A DNA stretch of 64,000 nt from assembly GCF_052056915.1 (NCBI RefSeq), contig NZ_CP195119.1:1-64000 (forward strand), in the 5' to 3' direction. Below the pieces are notes generated by a model. That model was not told the DNA's origin, searched no databases, and saw nothing but the letters and a program-made list of their open reading frames with translations. Both the position numbers and the translations under genes were made by a program. Shown in pieces: positions 33,441 to 43,033 of this stretch (position 1 is the stretch's first letter; each line of letters starts with the position of its first letter). Source of the stretch: MTP4 sp052056915. GTDB lineage: Archaea; Halobacteriota; Methanosarcinia; Methanosarcinales; Methanosarcinaceae.

Positions 33441-34939
33441 GTCCGGCTAATTCTCATGTAAGCCAGCAGGAACTGGAACAGTACCTCTGGGGAGCCGCAA
33501 ACCTCCTGAGGGGAGGCATCGACCCTGGTGAATACAAAAACATAATTTTCCCCCTGATGTTCTTCAAGCGCATTTCCGATGTCTATGAAGAAGAATTCGA
33601 AGAAGCCCTTCAGGAATCGGACGGCGACCTGGATTACGCTCGTTTTGCGGAGCATCACCGCTTTATGGTCCCCGACGGCGCCCACTGGAAAGATGTCCGG
33701 GAAGTCACCACCAACGTAGGAGAGGCAATCCGGAAAGCCATGCGTGAAATTGAAAAAGCCAATCCTGACAAACTCAGCGGCATCTTCGGAGACGGAAACT
33801 GGACAAACAAGGACCGCATGAGTGACAAACTCCTCATCGACCTGCTCGAACACTTCTCAAACCTCAACCTCTCCATTAAAAACGTCCCCCAGGACCAGTT
33901 CGGAAACGCCTACGAATACCTGATCAGGAAATTCGCCGACGACAGCGGCCACACCGCAGCCGAGTTCTACACCAATAGAACAGTGGTCGAGCTGATGACT
34001 CTTATCATGGCCCCCAAATCCGGAGAATCCATCTATGACCCGACCTGCGGCTCAGGCGGCATGCTCCTGAACTCCATCATCCTCGCAAAAGAAAACGGCG
34101 AAGAATACCGAAACATCAAACTCTACGGCCAGGAAATCAACCTCATAACCTCAGCCATCGCCCGCATGAACATGTTCATCCACGACGTAGGCGATTTCTC
34201 CATCATAAGAGGTGACACCCTCGCAAACCCGGCTTTCATAGAAAACGACAGGGTTCAGCAGTTTGACATGGTGATTGCAAATCCTCCCTATTCAATCAAA
34301 AAATGGAATCAGAAAGCCTGGACAAAAGACCCCTTTGGCAGAAACATCTACGGGACACCTCCCCAGGGCTGCGCTGACTACGCTTTTTTCCAGCACATCA
34401 TCTGCTCAATGAAAGAAGATACCGGAAGGTGTGCGATTCTCTATCCGCATGGAGTTCTTTTCAGGGACTCCGAGCAGAGCATGAGAGCTAAACTCATCGA
34501 AGACGACTATGTAGATTGTGTAATCGGCCTTGGACCGAATTTATTCTATAACTCCCCAATGGAAGCCTGTATTGTCATCTGCAGAAAAAACAAACCAGCC
34601 GAGAGAAAAGGGAAAATTCTGTTTATAAACGGCTTTGAAGACGTAATACAGGAAAAACAACAGGCATTTTTATCCGATGAAAATATCCAGACACTTTTTG
34701 ATTTGTATACAAATTACGGAAACGTTCCAAGGAAATCTTACGTTGCCTCGATGGAAGAAGTGAAAGAAAAAGACTACAACCTTAATGTACCTCTCTACGT
34801 GGAGAAATACGATCTCGGAGAGATAAATGAGCCTCTTGAAGTGGTAATTCAGGAATGGACTGAAAGCAGTCACAGAATAAAAGAAGCAAATGAAGAAATT
34901 TTTTCAATCTTATCAGAGGTCGGATTAAATGATCAGTAA
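33437..34939 (+). CDS. hsdM: Type I restriction-modification methyltransferase subunit HsdM (copy 2)
   Basis: A 500-residue HsdM paralogue. N-terminal LEQYLWGAANLLRGGIDPGE, motif I YDPTCGSGGMLL (about 202-213) and motif IV NPPY (about 283) are all present, so both HsdM copies look catalytically intact, but they differ at motif IV (NPPF in copy 1, NPPY here). It starts inside the end of copy 1 (ATGA) and overlaps hsdS by 11 bases, so the three genes form one translationally coupled unit. A heterodimeric M1-M2 core on one HsdS would explain retention of both; alternatively one copy is a recent acquisition. Its DNA is more GC-rich than that of copy 1. Confidence 0.95.
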   Translation: MSPANSHVSQQELEQYLWGAANLLRGGIDPGEYKNIIFPLMFFKRISDVYEEEFEEALQESDGDLDYARFAEHHRFMVPDGAHWKDVREVTTNVGEAIRKAMREIEKANPDKLSGIFGDGNWTNKDRMSDKLLIDLLEHFSNLNLSIKNVPQDQFGNAYEYLIRKFADDSGHTAAEFYTNRTVVELMTLIMAPKSGESIYDPTCGSGGMLLNSIILAKENGEEYRNIKLYGQEINLITSAIARMNMFIHDVGDFSIIRGDTLANPAFIENDRVQQFDMVIANPPYSIKKWNQKAWTKDPFGRNIYGTPPQGCADYAFFQHIICSMKEDTGRCAILYPHGVLFRDSEQSMRAKLIEDDYVDCVIGLGPNLFYNSPMEACIVICRKNKPAERKGKILFINGFEDVIQEKQQAFLSDENIQTLFDLYTNYGNVPRKSYVASMEEVKEKDYNLNVPLYVEKYDLGEINEPLEVVIQEWTESSHRIKEANEEIFSILSEVGLNDQ

Positions 34940-36170
34940 CCTGAAAAATGTCCCTTCTGGATGGCAAAAAGTGAGATTTGATGATATCGCTGAAATTGTT
35001 ACAGACAGAGTAGAAAAACCCAGTGAATCTGGATTGAAAGATTACATCGGTCTGGAACACCTGGATACTGATAATATAAAAATCAAAAGATACGGCTCCA
35101 GCAAGGACGTAAACGCCACAAAATTTCTCTGTAAGAAAGGAGACATAATTTTCGGGAAACGCCGTTCTTATCTTCGAAAAGTCGCAGTAAGCGAAAGAGA
35201 TGCAGTAGTCTCAGCTCACTCTATGGTTCTTCGTCCCACAGGAGATAAGATCCACCCCGACTTCTTACCCTGCTTTATGCAATCCAGCATATTCTGGAAA
35301 ACGGCCCACGCAATTTCCGAAGGCTCAATGTCTCCCACAATAAAATGGAAAACACTTGCAAAGCAGCAATTCTGGATTCCAAGCGTCCCGGAACAAAAAA
35401 AGATATCAGAACTCCTCTGGTCCATCGAAGATAACATCCAGAAAACCGAAAAACTCATCGAAACAACTGAAACACTCAAACAGGGGCTCCTTAACGAACT
35501 GCTGACAAAAGGGATTGGGCACACCCGGTTTAAAGATACTGAATTGGGGAGGATTCCGGAGGAGTGGGAAGTTGAATCACTAAAAAGTATTACAAGTAAA
35601 ATTACGAAAGGAACAACTCCAACGACATATGGAAATTCATTTGTTGATGAAGGAATAAATTTCATAAAAGTTGAATCTATTGATGAATTTGGAAAATTTC
35701 TTCCCGAAAGTTTTGCATACATCGATGAAGACACAAATTTGATGCTTAGTAGATCCATTCTTCAGGAAAATGACATTCTTTTTTCCATTGCAGGTGCTTT
35801 GGGAAGAGTAGCTAGAGTTACTCAGAACACACTTCCTGCAAATACAAACCAAGCTTTGGCTATTATAAGAATTAATAAGGAAAATATACTGCACCAATAT
35901 GTTCAGTATTATTTATCATCAAATATTACCCAAGAATATATAACTAGACATTCTGTAAAAACAGCTCAAGCTAATGTTAGTCTTACTCTGTTATCAAAAC
36001 TTCCAATTTTGATTCCCTCACAGGACGAGCAGCTAAAAATATGTGCAATAATAAAAAAAGTAGAAGAAAATTTAAATTCATACATACTTCATTTAGAAAA
36101 GTTAAAAAACCTGAAGAAAAAATTAATAAACAAACTTATTTTAGGAAAAGTAAGAGTTTGGAAGATATGA
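34929..36170 (+). CDS. hsdS: Type I restriction specificity subunit HsdS
   Basis: A 413-residue specificity subunit with two target recognition domains. The first begins VPSGWQKVRFDDIAEI and the second begins IPEEWEVESLKSITSKITKG. Each is followed by a helical spacer: the first has EQKKISELLWSIEDNIQKTE and the second has KICAIIKKVEENL with LKNLKKKLI. The DNA composition changes abruptly at about 35575, at the start of the second recognition domain, to strongly AT-rich sequence. The break coincides with the domain boundary, as expected from replacement of one recognition domain. The gene overlaps hsdM copy 2 by 11 bases. Confidence 0.92.
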   Translation: MISNLKNVPSGWQKVRFDDIAEIVTDRVEKPSESGLKDYIGLEHLDTDNIKIKRYGSSKDVNATKFLCKKGDIIFGKRRSYLRKVAVSERDAVVSAHSMVLRPTGDKIHPDFLPCFMQSSIFWKTAHAISEGSMSPTIKWKTLAKQQFWIPSVPEQKKISELLWSIEDNIQKTEKLIETTETLKQGLLNELLTKGIGHTRFKDTELGRIPEEWEVESLKSITSKITKGTTPTTYGNSFVDEGINFIKVESIDEFGKFLPESFAYIDEDTNLMLSRSILQENDILFSIAGALGRVARVTQNTLPANTNQALAIIRINKENILHQYVQYYLSSNITQEYITRHSVKTAQANVSLTLLSKLPILIPSQDEQLKICAIIKKVEENLNSYILHLEKLKNLKKKLINKLILGKVRVWKI

Positions 36171-36197
36171 AGGTAGAAATTTTAAGAAGGCTCTATT

Positions 36198-38033
36198 ATG
36201 TACATTTCTGAATTAAATATCAAAGGCTTCAGGTTTTTTAATGACTATTTTAGCTTGTCTTTGAATAAAGGACTTACCGTATTAGTGGGAGAAAACGGAA
36301 GTGGAAAAAGTACAGTAATAGATGCCATTCGTTTGTTGCTCGGGGAAGATGAGTACAACAGATCCGGAATATCTCCAAATGACTTTCATAGACCTTTCTC
36401 CATGGAAAGCGCCACACCAGTTGAGAGTATTCGAATTGATTGTATTTTTGATGCATTAGAGGGACCTGAACAGATTGCTTATTTACCCTGGTTAAAACCC
36501 GAGAATGTGAATCAAGCAGAGCTACATTTGGAAGCTATAAATAAAGAAGATGCAAGGGGAAGAATTAGGAAAAATATGTGTGGAGGAACCTCAAGAAGAG
36601 GGATTTTTGAATGGGAGCTGGTAAATTCTATAAACTGTGTGTACTTACCTCCATTGAGAGACGCAGAAGAAAAATTGAATTCTTATCGTGGGTCAAGGCT
36701 TGCTCGCTTATTGACTAAGCTCAATGGTTCAGGAGATGGAGATCATCGTTTGGAGGAAAAGGTAAAAGAGCAAAACGATGAATTGCTCAGTGATCCCCTC
36801 ATACAAAATGCTAATGGGCTAATAAAAAAATGTTTAATTGACTCTGTGGGGGAGATTTTAGGACAGGATGTTTCAATACAATTTTCTGAAATAAACTTCA
36901 ACAAAATTGTCCATCAGCTTCGCCTTTTATTTTTCCCTGAGATAAAAGAAGGAGCAATCCCGCGAGAGGTATTCAGAGATTTGTCAGAAAACAGCTTAGG
37001 TTACAATAATCTTCTTTATATAGCTACAATCATAGCTGAGATGGAAGCTCAAAATGACGTAAGTACAACATCTTTAAAGGTACTGTTGATCGAAGAACCT
37101 GAAGCTCACCTACACCCTCAGCTTCAAACTCGCCTTCTCCAATATTTGCAGGATGCTGCTGAGGAAAATAACATTCAGGTGATAATTACAACTCATTCTC
37201 CTACAATTGCAGCCGCTGTGGGACTTGATCCTGTTGTTGTAATGTCATCGTCTCCACTTAGTCAAGAGAGAAAAGCTGTATCACTTACCAATTGTGGCTT
37301 GGATAGGAAAACGAAATTTTTCTTAGAGAGATGGCTTGATATCACAAAATCTGTTTTATTATTTTCTAAAGGGGTCATTTTAGTAGAAGGAGTATCTGAA
37401 GCCATACTTTTTCCGGAATTTGTTAAAAGAGTCTTGGAACAAGAGACTCTTGAAGATTATGGAATTTCTGTGGTAAACATCGATGGCATCTACTTTAAAT
37501 ATTTCATGCAACTGTTTTGTGGTTACAAAATAGCTGAAGAAAACTTTGAATCATGTGACAATATCCCAATTCGATGTGTGGGAATAACAGACTGTGATCC
37601 AGAAAAAAACAATATTGGTGAGGCAGATGGGAATAACATAGATGGATGTAAGAATCCACAACGATTCCTTGTTCACGATTTAAGAAATCACACATCTAAT
37701 TGTAGACTGTATATGAACTCAAAAACTTTTGAAGTTGATTTGGCATTAGAGGGCAATAATCTTGCTATTATGAATTTAGTATTAGAGAACATTACTGATA
37801 CAAATGGGGACATTAAAATAAGGGCTAGAATTGCAAAAAGCATGGACTGGAGATTAACAACTTCTTGTGAAAAAATTGTTGAAGCATTTTTGCTTTTAAA
37901 ACGCATTGAAAAGAATAAAGGTGAATTTGCTCAAGAACTTGCAATGCTACTAAAATCCGAGGATGAGCCGGATTTTGAAGTACCTTCCTACATTAGAGAT
38001 GCGATTTTGTATGTCACAGGAAAATCTAACTGA
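36198..38033 (+). CDS. gajA: OLD-family ATPase-nuclease, GajA-like
   Basis: A 611-residue protein. The N-terminus is an ABC/SMC-like ATPase half: LVGENGSGKSTVIDAIRLLL (Walker A about residues 31-40) and LLIEEPEAHLHPQLQTRLL (Walker B/signature part). The C-terminal third is a TOPRIM domain with VILVEGVSEAILFPEF (about 392-406) and GITDCDP (about 461). This ATPase-TOPRIM layout is that of OLD nucleases and of GajA of the Gabija defence system. A UvrD-like helicase gene overlaps its 3' end, as in Gabija. It lies between hsdS and hsdR. The DNA is clearly more AT-rich than the flanking genes, suggesting separate acquisition. Confidence 0.85.
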   Translation: MYISELNIKGFRFFNDYFSLSLNKGLTVLVGENGSGKSTVIDAIRLLLGEDEYNRSGISPNDFHRPFSMESATPVESIRIDCIFDALEGPEQIAYLPWLKPENVNQAELHLEAINKEDARGRIRKNMCGGTSRRGIFEWELVNSINCVYLPPLRDAEEKLNSYRGSRLARLLTKLNGSGDGDHRLEEKVKEQNDELLSDPLIQNANGLIKKCLIDSVGEILGQDVSIQFSEINFNKIVHQLRLLFFPEIKEGAIPREVFRDLSENSLGYNNLLYIATIIAEMEAQNDVSTTSLKVLLIEEPEAHLHPQLQTRLLQYLQDAAEENNIQVIITTHSPTIAAAVGLDPVVVMSSSPLSQERKAVSLTNCGLDRKTKFFLERWLDITKSVLLFSKGVILVEGVSEAILFPEFVKRVLEQETLEDYGISVVNIDGIYFKYFMQLFCGYKIAEENFESCDNIPIRCVGITDCDPEKNNIGEADGNNIDGCKNPQRFLVHDLRNHTSNCRLYMNSKTFEVDLALEGNNLAIMNLVLENITDTNGDIKIRARIAKSMDWRLTTSCEKIVEAFLLLKRIEKNKGEFAQELAMLLKSEDEPDFEVPSYIRDAILYVTGKSN

Positions 38034-39888
38034 TGAAGAAAGAAAGCGCCAAGAGCTATTAGATAAACTTTATCAAAAGCTAGGGCGTGATGAATATATA
38101 GAGAAGCTAAGCTTGGAACAGTTGGAGTTCATCGTAAACCCTATCACTAATTCCTCTTTTTTAAATTCGTGTCCCGGAAGTGGGAAAACTGAGGTTGTAG
38201 GATTTAAAGCCGCTTATGAAGCATCCTCTTGGGAGAGTCCTTATTCAGGAATTGCAATTCTAAGTTTTACCAAAAATGCAGCTTCTGAAATCTGGAAAAG
38301 GGCTAATAAATATTCAAAACAGAAGGCAGTCCAGTTCCCTCACTTCGTGGGCACTTTAGATAGCTGGTTGCATCAGTATGTATTTCAACCATTTTGTTAT
38401 TCGGTAATGGATTATGAAGGTAAAGATGGTGACACAAGTGTAAACATCATTGATTCTGATTCAAATTCACCCTTCCTTGAAAATTATAAAAGTGTGATAT
38501 CGTATCAACCTAATTATCAAGAAGTAAAAGTAAATGAATATTATATTGATAGTGATGATTCAATTAAATTTAACAGGAATCGTGGAAGTAATCTGGACTC
38601 TGATCAAAAAGCCATATTATTTGAAAATAAATTGAAATTTGCTAGAAGTGGATTTGCAACATATCAAGACGCTGAATATTGGTCATATAAAATATTAAAT
38701 GAAAACGAGATGGTTCTAGATCTCATCTCAAAAAGATTTCCGTACATTATAATAGATGAATGTCAAGATCTGGCTCCATCGAGACTTGATGTAATTGAAA
38801 CCCTTCAAGATAAAGGAGTGGTTTTTCACTTTGTGGGGGATATTAACCAGTCGATCTATGATTTTATAGATGTAGATCCGTCTCAAATTCAAGACTTTAT
38901 TATTAACTCTGGAATGCGTGAGATGAAATTAACCAAAAATTTCAGAAGCAACCAAGAAATCGCCAATCTTTGTGCCAGGTTAGTTGGAATTCAGGACTCT
39001 CCCGAAGGTAGAGCAACTACAAGTAATGCAGTTTCTTGTGTCCTGTGGGAATGTCCTTCTGATCAATTGCATGTGTTACCCTCACATTTTGAGTGGTATC
39101 TTAATTCGAAAAATATTGAATGTGGAAATTGTTCAATATTAGTTCGTGGAAAATCTCTGTTAAATAAATTAAAAAATACAACTCCATTGAAATCAATTTC
39201 TTTTGATATTGCAAAAGCCTTTTTCCTATGGAATTCCGAATCCAGAAAAACTGAGTATATTACCGACGCATTAGAACTTTTAGGGAGATCAATGTGCAAT
39301 TTGGCTTATAAAGGTAGGGGAAATCATCAGAATCAACATTGTCCTGAAAGTTTCGAACATATTGATTGGAGAATTTTTCTGTCGAATATCCTTAATTCCT
39401 CAAAAGATCTTGCAACATTTAAAAATGAGGACAGACCTCAAACATGGAGCCAGTGGTGCGGTTCTCTCAAAATATTTTTAGAAGCATATTTTTTAAACTT
39501 GCCTGATACTTACGTTGGATGGAATGAAGCAAAAAGAAAGATAAAGGCTCCTTCCAGAAAGGCAAATGAATTGGTGAGTAACTCTTTATCTTCATCAACT
39601 TACAGTACAAATATCCGCATGACGACGATTCACGACGTCAAAGGAGAAACTTTAGATGCCGTAATGCTCATTTCAAATCAGGATCGCCGCTCAAGAGGAG
39701 GGCATTTTGAAGATTGGGTGGAAGATCCTACTTCAGAATACGCCCGTTTTGCATATGTAGCATGTTCTCGACCAAGGGATTTGCTTATTGTGGTGGCTCC
39801 GACGTTAAGTGAATTACAAAAAACAAAATTAGAAAATATTGGGTTGGTTAGTGAAGAACTTCCAGGTACGCTATCCCAGTGGTTTTAA
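38011..39888 (+). CDS. gajB: UvrD/PcrA-like helicase, GajB-like
   Basis: A 625-residue superfamily 1 helicase. Motif I is SCPGSGKTEV (about 53-62), motif II IIIDECQDLAPS, motif III VGDINQSIYDF, then LTKNFRSNQE, MTTIHDVKGETLDAVML and YVACSRPRDLLIVV. It is smaller than UvrD and lacks obvious extra nuclease motifs, as expected for GajB. The ATG at 38011 (MSQENLTDEE) is preferred over an in-frame ATG at 37963; either overlaps gajA. Gabija senses nucleotide depletion or DNA ends and cleaves DNA; activity here is assumed from the pair. Composition is AT-rich like gajA. A 145-base gap separates it from hsdR. Confidence 0.85.
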   Translation: MSQENLTDEERKRQELLDKLYQKLGRDEYIEKLSLEQLEFIVNPITNSSFLNSCPGSGKTEVVGFKAAYEASSWESPYSGIAILSFTKNAASEIWKRANKYSKQKAVQFPHFVGTLDSWLHQYVFQPFCYSVMDYEGKDGDTSVNIIDSDSNSPFLENYKSVISYQPNYQEVKVNEYYIDSDDSIKFNRNRGSNLDSDQKAILFENKLKFARSGFATYQDAEYWSYKILNENEMVLDLISKRFPYIIIDECQDLAPSRLDVIETLQDKGVVFHFVGDINQSIYDFIDVDPSQIQDFIINSGMREMKLTKNFRSNQEIANLCARLVGIQDSPEGRATTSNAVSCVLWECPSDQLHVLPSHFEWYLNSKNIECGNCSILVRGKSLLNKLKNTTPLKSISFDIAKAFFLWNSESRKTEYITDALELLGRSMCNLAYKGRGNHQNQHCPESFEHIDWRIFLSNILNSSKDLATFKNEDRPQTWSQWCGSLKIFLEAYFLNLPDTYVGWNEAKRKIKAPSRKANELVSNSLSSSTYSTNIRMTTIHDVKGETLDAVMLISNQDRRSRGGHFEDWVEDPTSEYARFAYVACSRPRDLLIVVAPTLSELQKTKLENIGLVSEELPGTLSQWF

Positions 39889-40036
39889 AAGTTCGAAACT
39901 GATAAAAAACTATTAGAATATTATTTCTATTTCTCTGAATAGAATAGTATATAATGTAAAAATAATATCTACTCTTCAAGAATATTTAGTAAAATGGCTA
40001 AATATCGGAAAATACATAAACAGAAGGGGTTTCTTG

Positions 40037-42934
40037 GTGTTCAATGAGGAAAATTCAGTTGAAAATTTTGTACGGGACCTGCTAACAAATATTGGATGGA
40101 AGTTTGTTCCAAGAAGTGAACTCAACAGAGCAGAATCCGACGTTCTTGTAGAAGAAAATCTTGTAAGCGCACTGATCAGACTGAACCCTCTTATTGCGGG
40201 AAACCCAGGCCGTGCAGATGAAATCATCTATAAATTAAGAGCCATCCTCCTGTCCGTCAGAGGGTCTGGACTTGTAAAGGCGAATGAAGAGTTTAGCAGG
40301 TGGCTAAAGAACGAAAAGACCATGCCTTTTGGGGAGAGGGGAGAGCACGTTTCTATAAAGCTTATCGATTACGAGAACCCGGAAAATAATGAATTTGTAG
40401 TTACTACGCAGTATAGTTATACACCGAAAAGAGACCTGAACAGGCGACCTGACCTTGTCCTGCTTGTGAACGGGATTCCTCTGATAGTTGGAGAGGTAAA
40501 AAGTCCGGTGAGGCCGTCCGTGTCCTGGCTTGATGGGGCTATCCAGCTTGAGGATTACCAGAAATATGTTCCCGAACTCTTTGTTCCGAATGCCTTTTGT
40601 TTTGCAAGTGAGGGGAAAAGGTTCCGGGTCGGGTCGGTAAAACTGCCCCTCGAGAAATGGCAGCCCTGGAGAACTACGACAGATACGGCTTTTGAGCAGC
40701 TGGAAGAAGTGAAGCGTGCTGTGAACCTGATGCTGAGTCCGGAAGTGGTTCTTGATCTTGTGAAGAATTTCACGCTTTTCAGTACAAACCAGAGTGGGCA
40801 GAAAATAAAGATCCTTTGCAGGTACCAGCAGTATGAAGCAACGAAGCAGATCGTCCAAAGGGTCATCGAGGGCCGGATCAGGAAGGGGCTTATCTGGCAT
40901 TTCCAGGGGTCCGGCAAATCCTATCTCATGGTGTATGCGGGCATGCAGCTCCGGCAAAACCCGGAACTTAGAAGCCCCACTGTGATTGTTGTTGTGGACC
41001 GGATTGACCTGAACTCCCAGATCAGTGCGACATTTAATGCTTCCAATATTCCGAATACCGTAACAACGGAATCAAGGGACGAACTAAAGAAGCTGCTGGA
41101 ACAGGATACCCGAAAAATCATCATAACCACGATACACAAATTTGCGGAAGCTGACGGTGTATTAAACGAAAGGGAAAACATCATTGTCCTGGTAGATGAG
41201 GCACACAGGACTCAGGAAGGGGACCTGGGTAAAAAGATGAGAGAATCCCTTCCGAATGCGTTCCTTTTCGGGCTTACCGGTACACCGATAAATACCCGGG
41301 ACCGCAATACTTTCTGGGCTTTCGGGGCGGAAGAAGACGAAAACGGGTACATGAACAAGTACAGCTTTGAGCAATCCCTGAAAGATAAAGCAACCCTTCC
41401 GATCTATTTTGTGCCAAGACCCGTAGACCTGCATATTAACCAGAAAGCGATCGATGAAGCCTTCCATGGTATGATTGATCAGCTGGAGGAAGACGATAAG
41501 ATCCAGCTATCAAAGCGTGCCGGAAAATTCGGTGTGCTGGTAAAGGTTCCTGACCGAATTGAAAAAGTGTGTAAGAATATCGTGGAGCACTACAAAAAGC
41601 ACATCGGACCAGGTGAGTTCAAAGGCCAGATAGTCACTTTCGACCGGGAAGCCTGCCACCTCTACAAGCAGGAAATCGACAAATACATTGACCCTGAAGA
41701 ATCAGCTGTGGTGATGACCCTCCGGCAGGGAGACCCTGAAGATTGGAAGAAAAAATACTCCCTGACAGACGACGAACTTGCCAAACTCCTGGACCGATTC
41801 AGAGACCCGGCTGATCCTCTCAAGCTTTTGATCGTCACCTCCAAACTCCTGACAGGTTTCGATGCTCCGATTAACCAGGTAATGTACCTTGACAAACCGA
41901 TGAAAGATCATACCCTGCTGCAGGCGATCTGCAGGGTGAACCGTCCCTATCCGAATAAAGATCACGGGCTTGTGGTCGATTACCTTGGCATCTTTGACAA
42001 CGTTGCAAACGCCCTCAATTTCGACATAAAAGAGATACAGGATGTTATCTCCAATATAAATAACCTTAAAGAAGACCTCCCGATAGCCCTTGAAATCTGC
42101 CTGGCTTACTTTGAAGGAATAGACCGAAGTATCGAAGGCTACGAAGGGCTTCTACCTGCCCAGGAATGTCTCCTTTCAAACGAAATGAGGGACAATTTTG
42201 CAGCGGATTATTCATACCTTGCAAGACACTGGGAAGCCATATCCCCGGATTCCTTCCTGAACCAGTACAAACCTGATTATAAGTGGCTAACTCAGGTTTA
42301 CCAGTCCATCAAACCCGCCAGCGGGGACGGAAAACTTGTCTGGTATGTTCTTGGCCCCAAAACCCTGGACCTTATACACGAAAATACCACTGTCCAGACA
42401 ATCAGGGATGATCTTGAAACCCTGATAATGGATGCAGATATCCTGGGAAAAATCTCTGAAAAAGATGCGAAAAAGAAGGCTGAAGAGATCGAAATAAAGA
42501 TCGAGTGGAAACTTCATAAGAATGCAAAGGACCCGAAATTCAAGGAATTGGGCAAGCGGCTTGAAGAACTGAAAGACAAGCACTATAAAAACACCATCAA
42601 CAGTATCGAATTCCTTAAAGGTCTACTGGAAATCGCAAAGGAAACCGTCAAACTTGAAAGAGAGATTCCTGCCGAACCTGTAGACGATACAAAAGAAGCC
42701 TTAACCAAACTTTTCTTCGAATGTAAAATTGAAAAAACACCGGTGATCGTGGAGAAAATCGTCAGCGACATTGATAATGTTGTTAAATACACAAGGTTCG
42801 ATGGGTGGCAGTGGACCGATACAGGCGAAAAAGAGATTAAAAAAGCTCTCCGAAAGACTTTGTTGAAATACAAGCTTCATAAAGATCAGGAGCTTTTCGA
42901 TAAAGCTTATGAGTATATCCGGGAGCATTATTAA
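40037..42934 (+). CDS. hsdR: Type I restriction endonuclease subunit HsdR
   Basis: A 965-residue restriction subunit. The nuclease motif is RPDLVLLVNGIPLIVGEVKS (about 137-157), giving the PD...ExK catalytic residues. SF2 translocase motifs follow: Walker A FQGSGKSYL (about 290-297) and VDEAHRTQ (about 386), then FGLTGTPINT and later QAICRVNRPYP. It cuts DNA distant from unmethylated recognition sites after ATP-driven translocation with the HsdM/HsdS complex. A GTG at 40037 is favoured, with AGAAGGGG eight to ten bases upstream; a TTG directly before it is an alternative. There is no in-frame ATG nearby. The gene is separated from hsdS by the gajA-gajB pair. Confidence 0.93.
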   Translation: MFNEENSVENFVRDLLTNIGWKFVPRSELNRAESDVLVEENLVSALIRLNPLIAGNPGRADEIIYKLRAILLSVRGSGLVKANEEFSRWLKNEKTMPFGERGEHVSIKLIDYENPENNEFVVTTQYSYTPKRDLNRRPDLVLLVNGIPLIVGEVKSPVRPSVSWLDGAIQLEDYQKYVPELFVPNAFCFASEGKRFRVGSVKLPLEKWQPWRTTTDTAFEQLEEVKRAVNLMLSPEVVLDLVKNFTLFSTNQSGQKIKILCRYQQYEATKQIVQRVIEGRIRKGLIWHFQGSGKSYLMVYAGMQLRQNPELRSPTVIVVVDRIDLNSQISATFNASNIPNTVTTESRDELKKLLEQDTRKIIITTIHKFAEADGVLNERENIIVLVDEAHRTQEGDLGKKMRESLPNAFLFGLTGTPINTRDRNTFWAFGAEEDENGYMNKYSFEQSLKDKATLPIYFVPRPVDLHINQKAIDEAFHGMIDQLEEDDKIQLSKRAGKFGVLVKVPDRIEKVCKNIVEHYKKHIGPGEFKGQIVTFDREACHLYKQEIDKYIDPEESAVVMTLRQGDPEDWKKKYSLTDDELAKLLDRFRDPADPLKLLIVTSKLLTGFDAPINQVMYLDKPMKDHTLLQAICRVNRPYPNKDHGLVVDYLGIFDNVANALNFDIKEIQDVISNINNLKEDLPIALEICLAYFEGIDRSIEGYEGLLPAQECLLSNEMRDNFAADYSYLARHWEAISPDSFLNQYKPDYKWLTQVYQSIKPASGDGKLVWYVLGPKTLDLIHENTTVQTIRDDLETLIMDADILGKISEKDAKKKAEEIEIKIEWKLHKNAKDPKFKELGKRLEELKDKHYKNTINSIEFLKGLLEIAKETVKLEREIPAEPVDDTKEALTKLFFECKIEKTPVIVEKIVSDIDNVVKYTRFDGWQWTDTGEKEIKKALRKTLLKYKLHKDQELFDKAYEYIREHY

Positions 42935-43033
42935 CTTGCAAAATTATCCCTTCTTTTGCGGATAATTTTAGAAACTTTTTTAAAAAATCCCCTACTTAAA
43001 TAATAAGTCCTGAAATTAATAGAGGGGTAAAAA

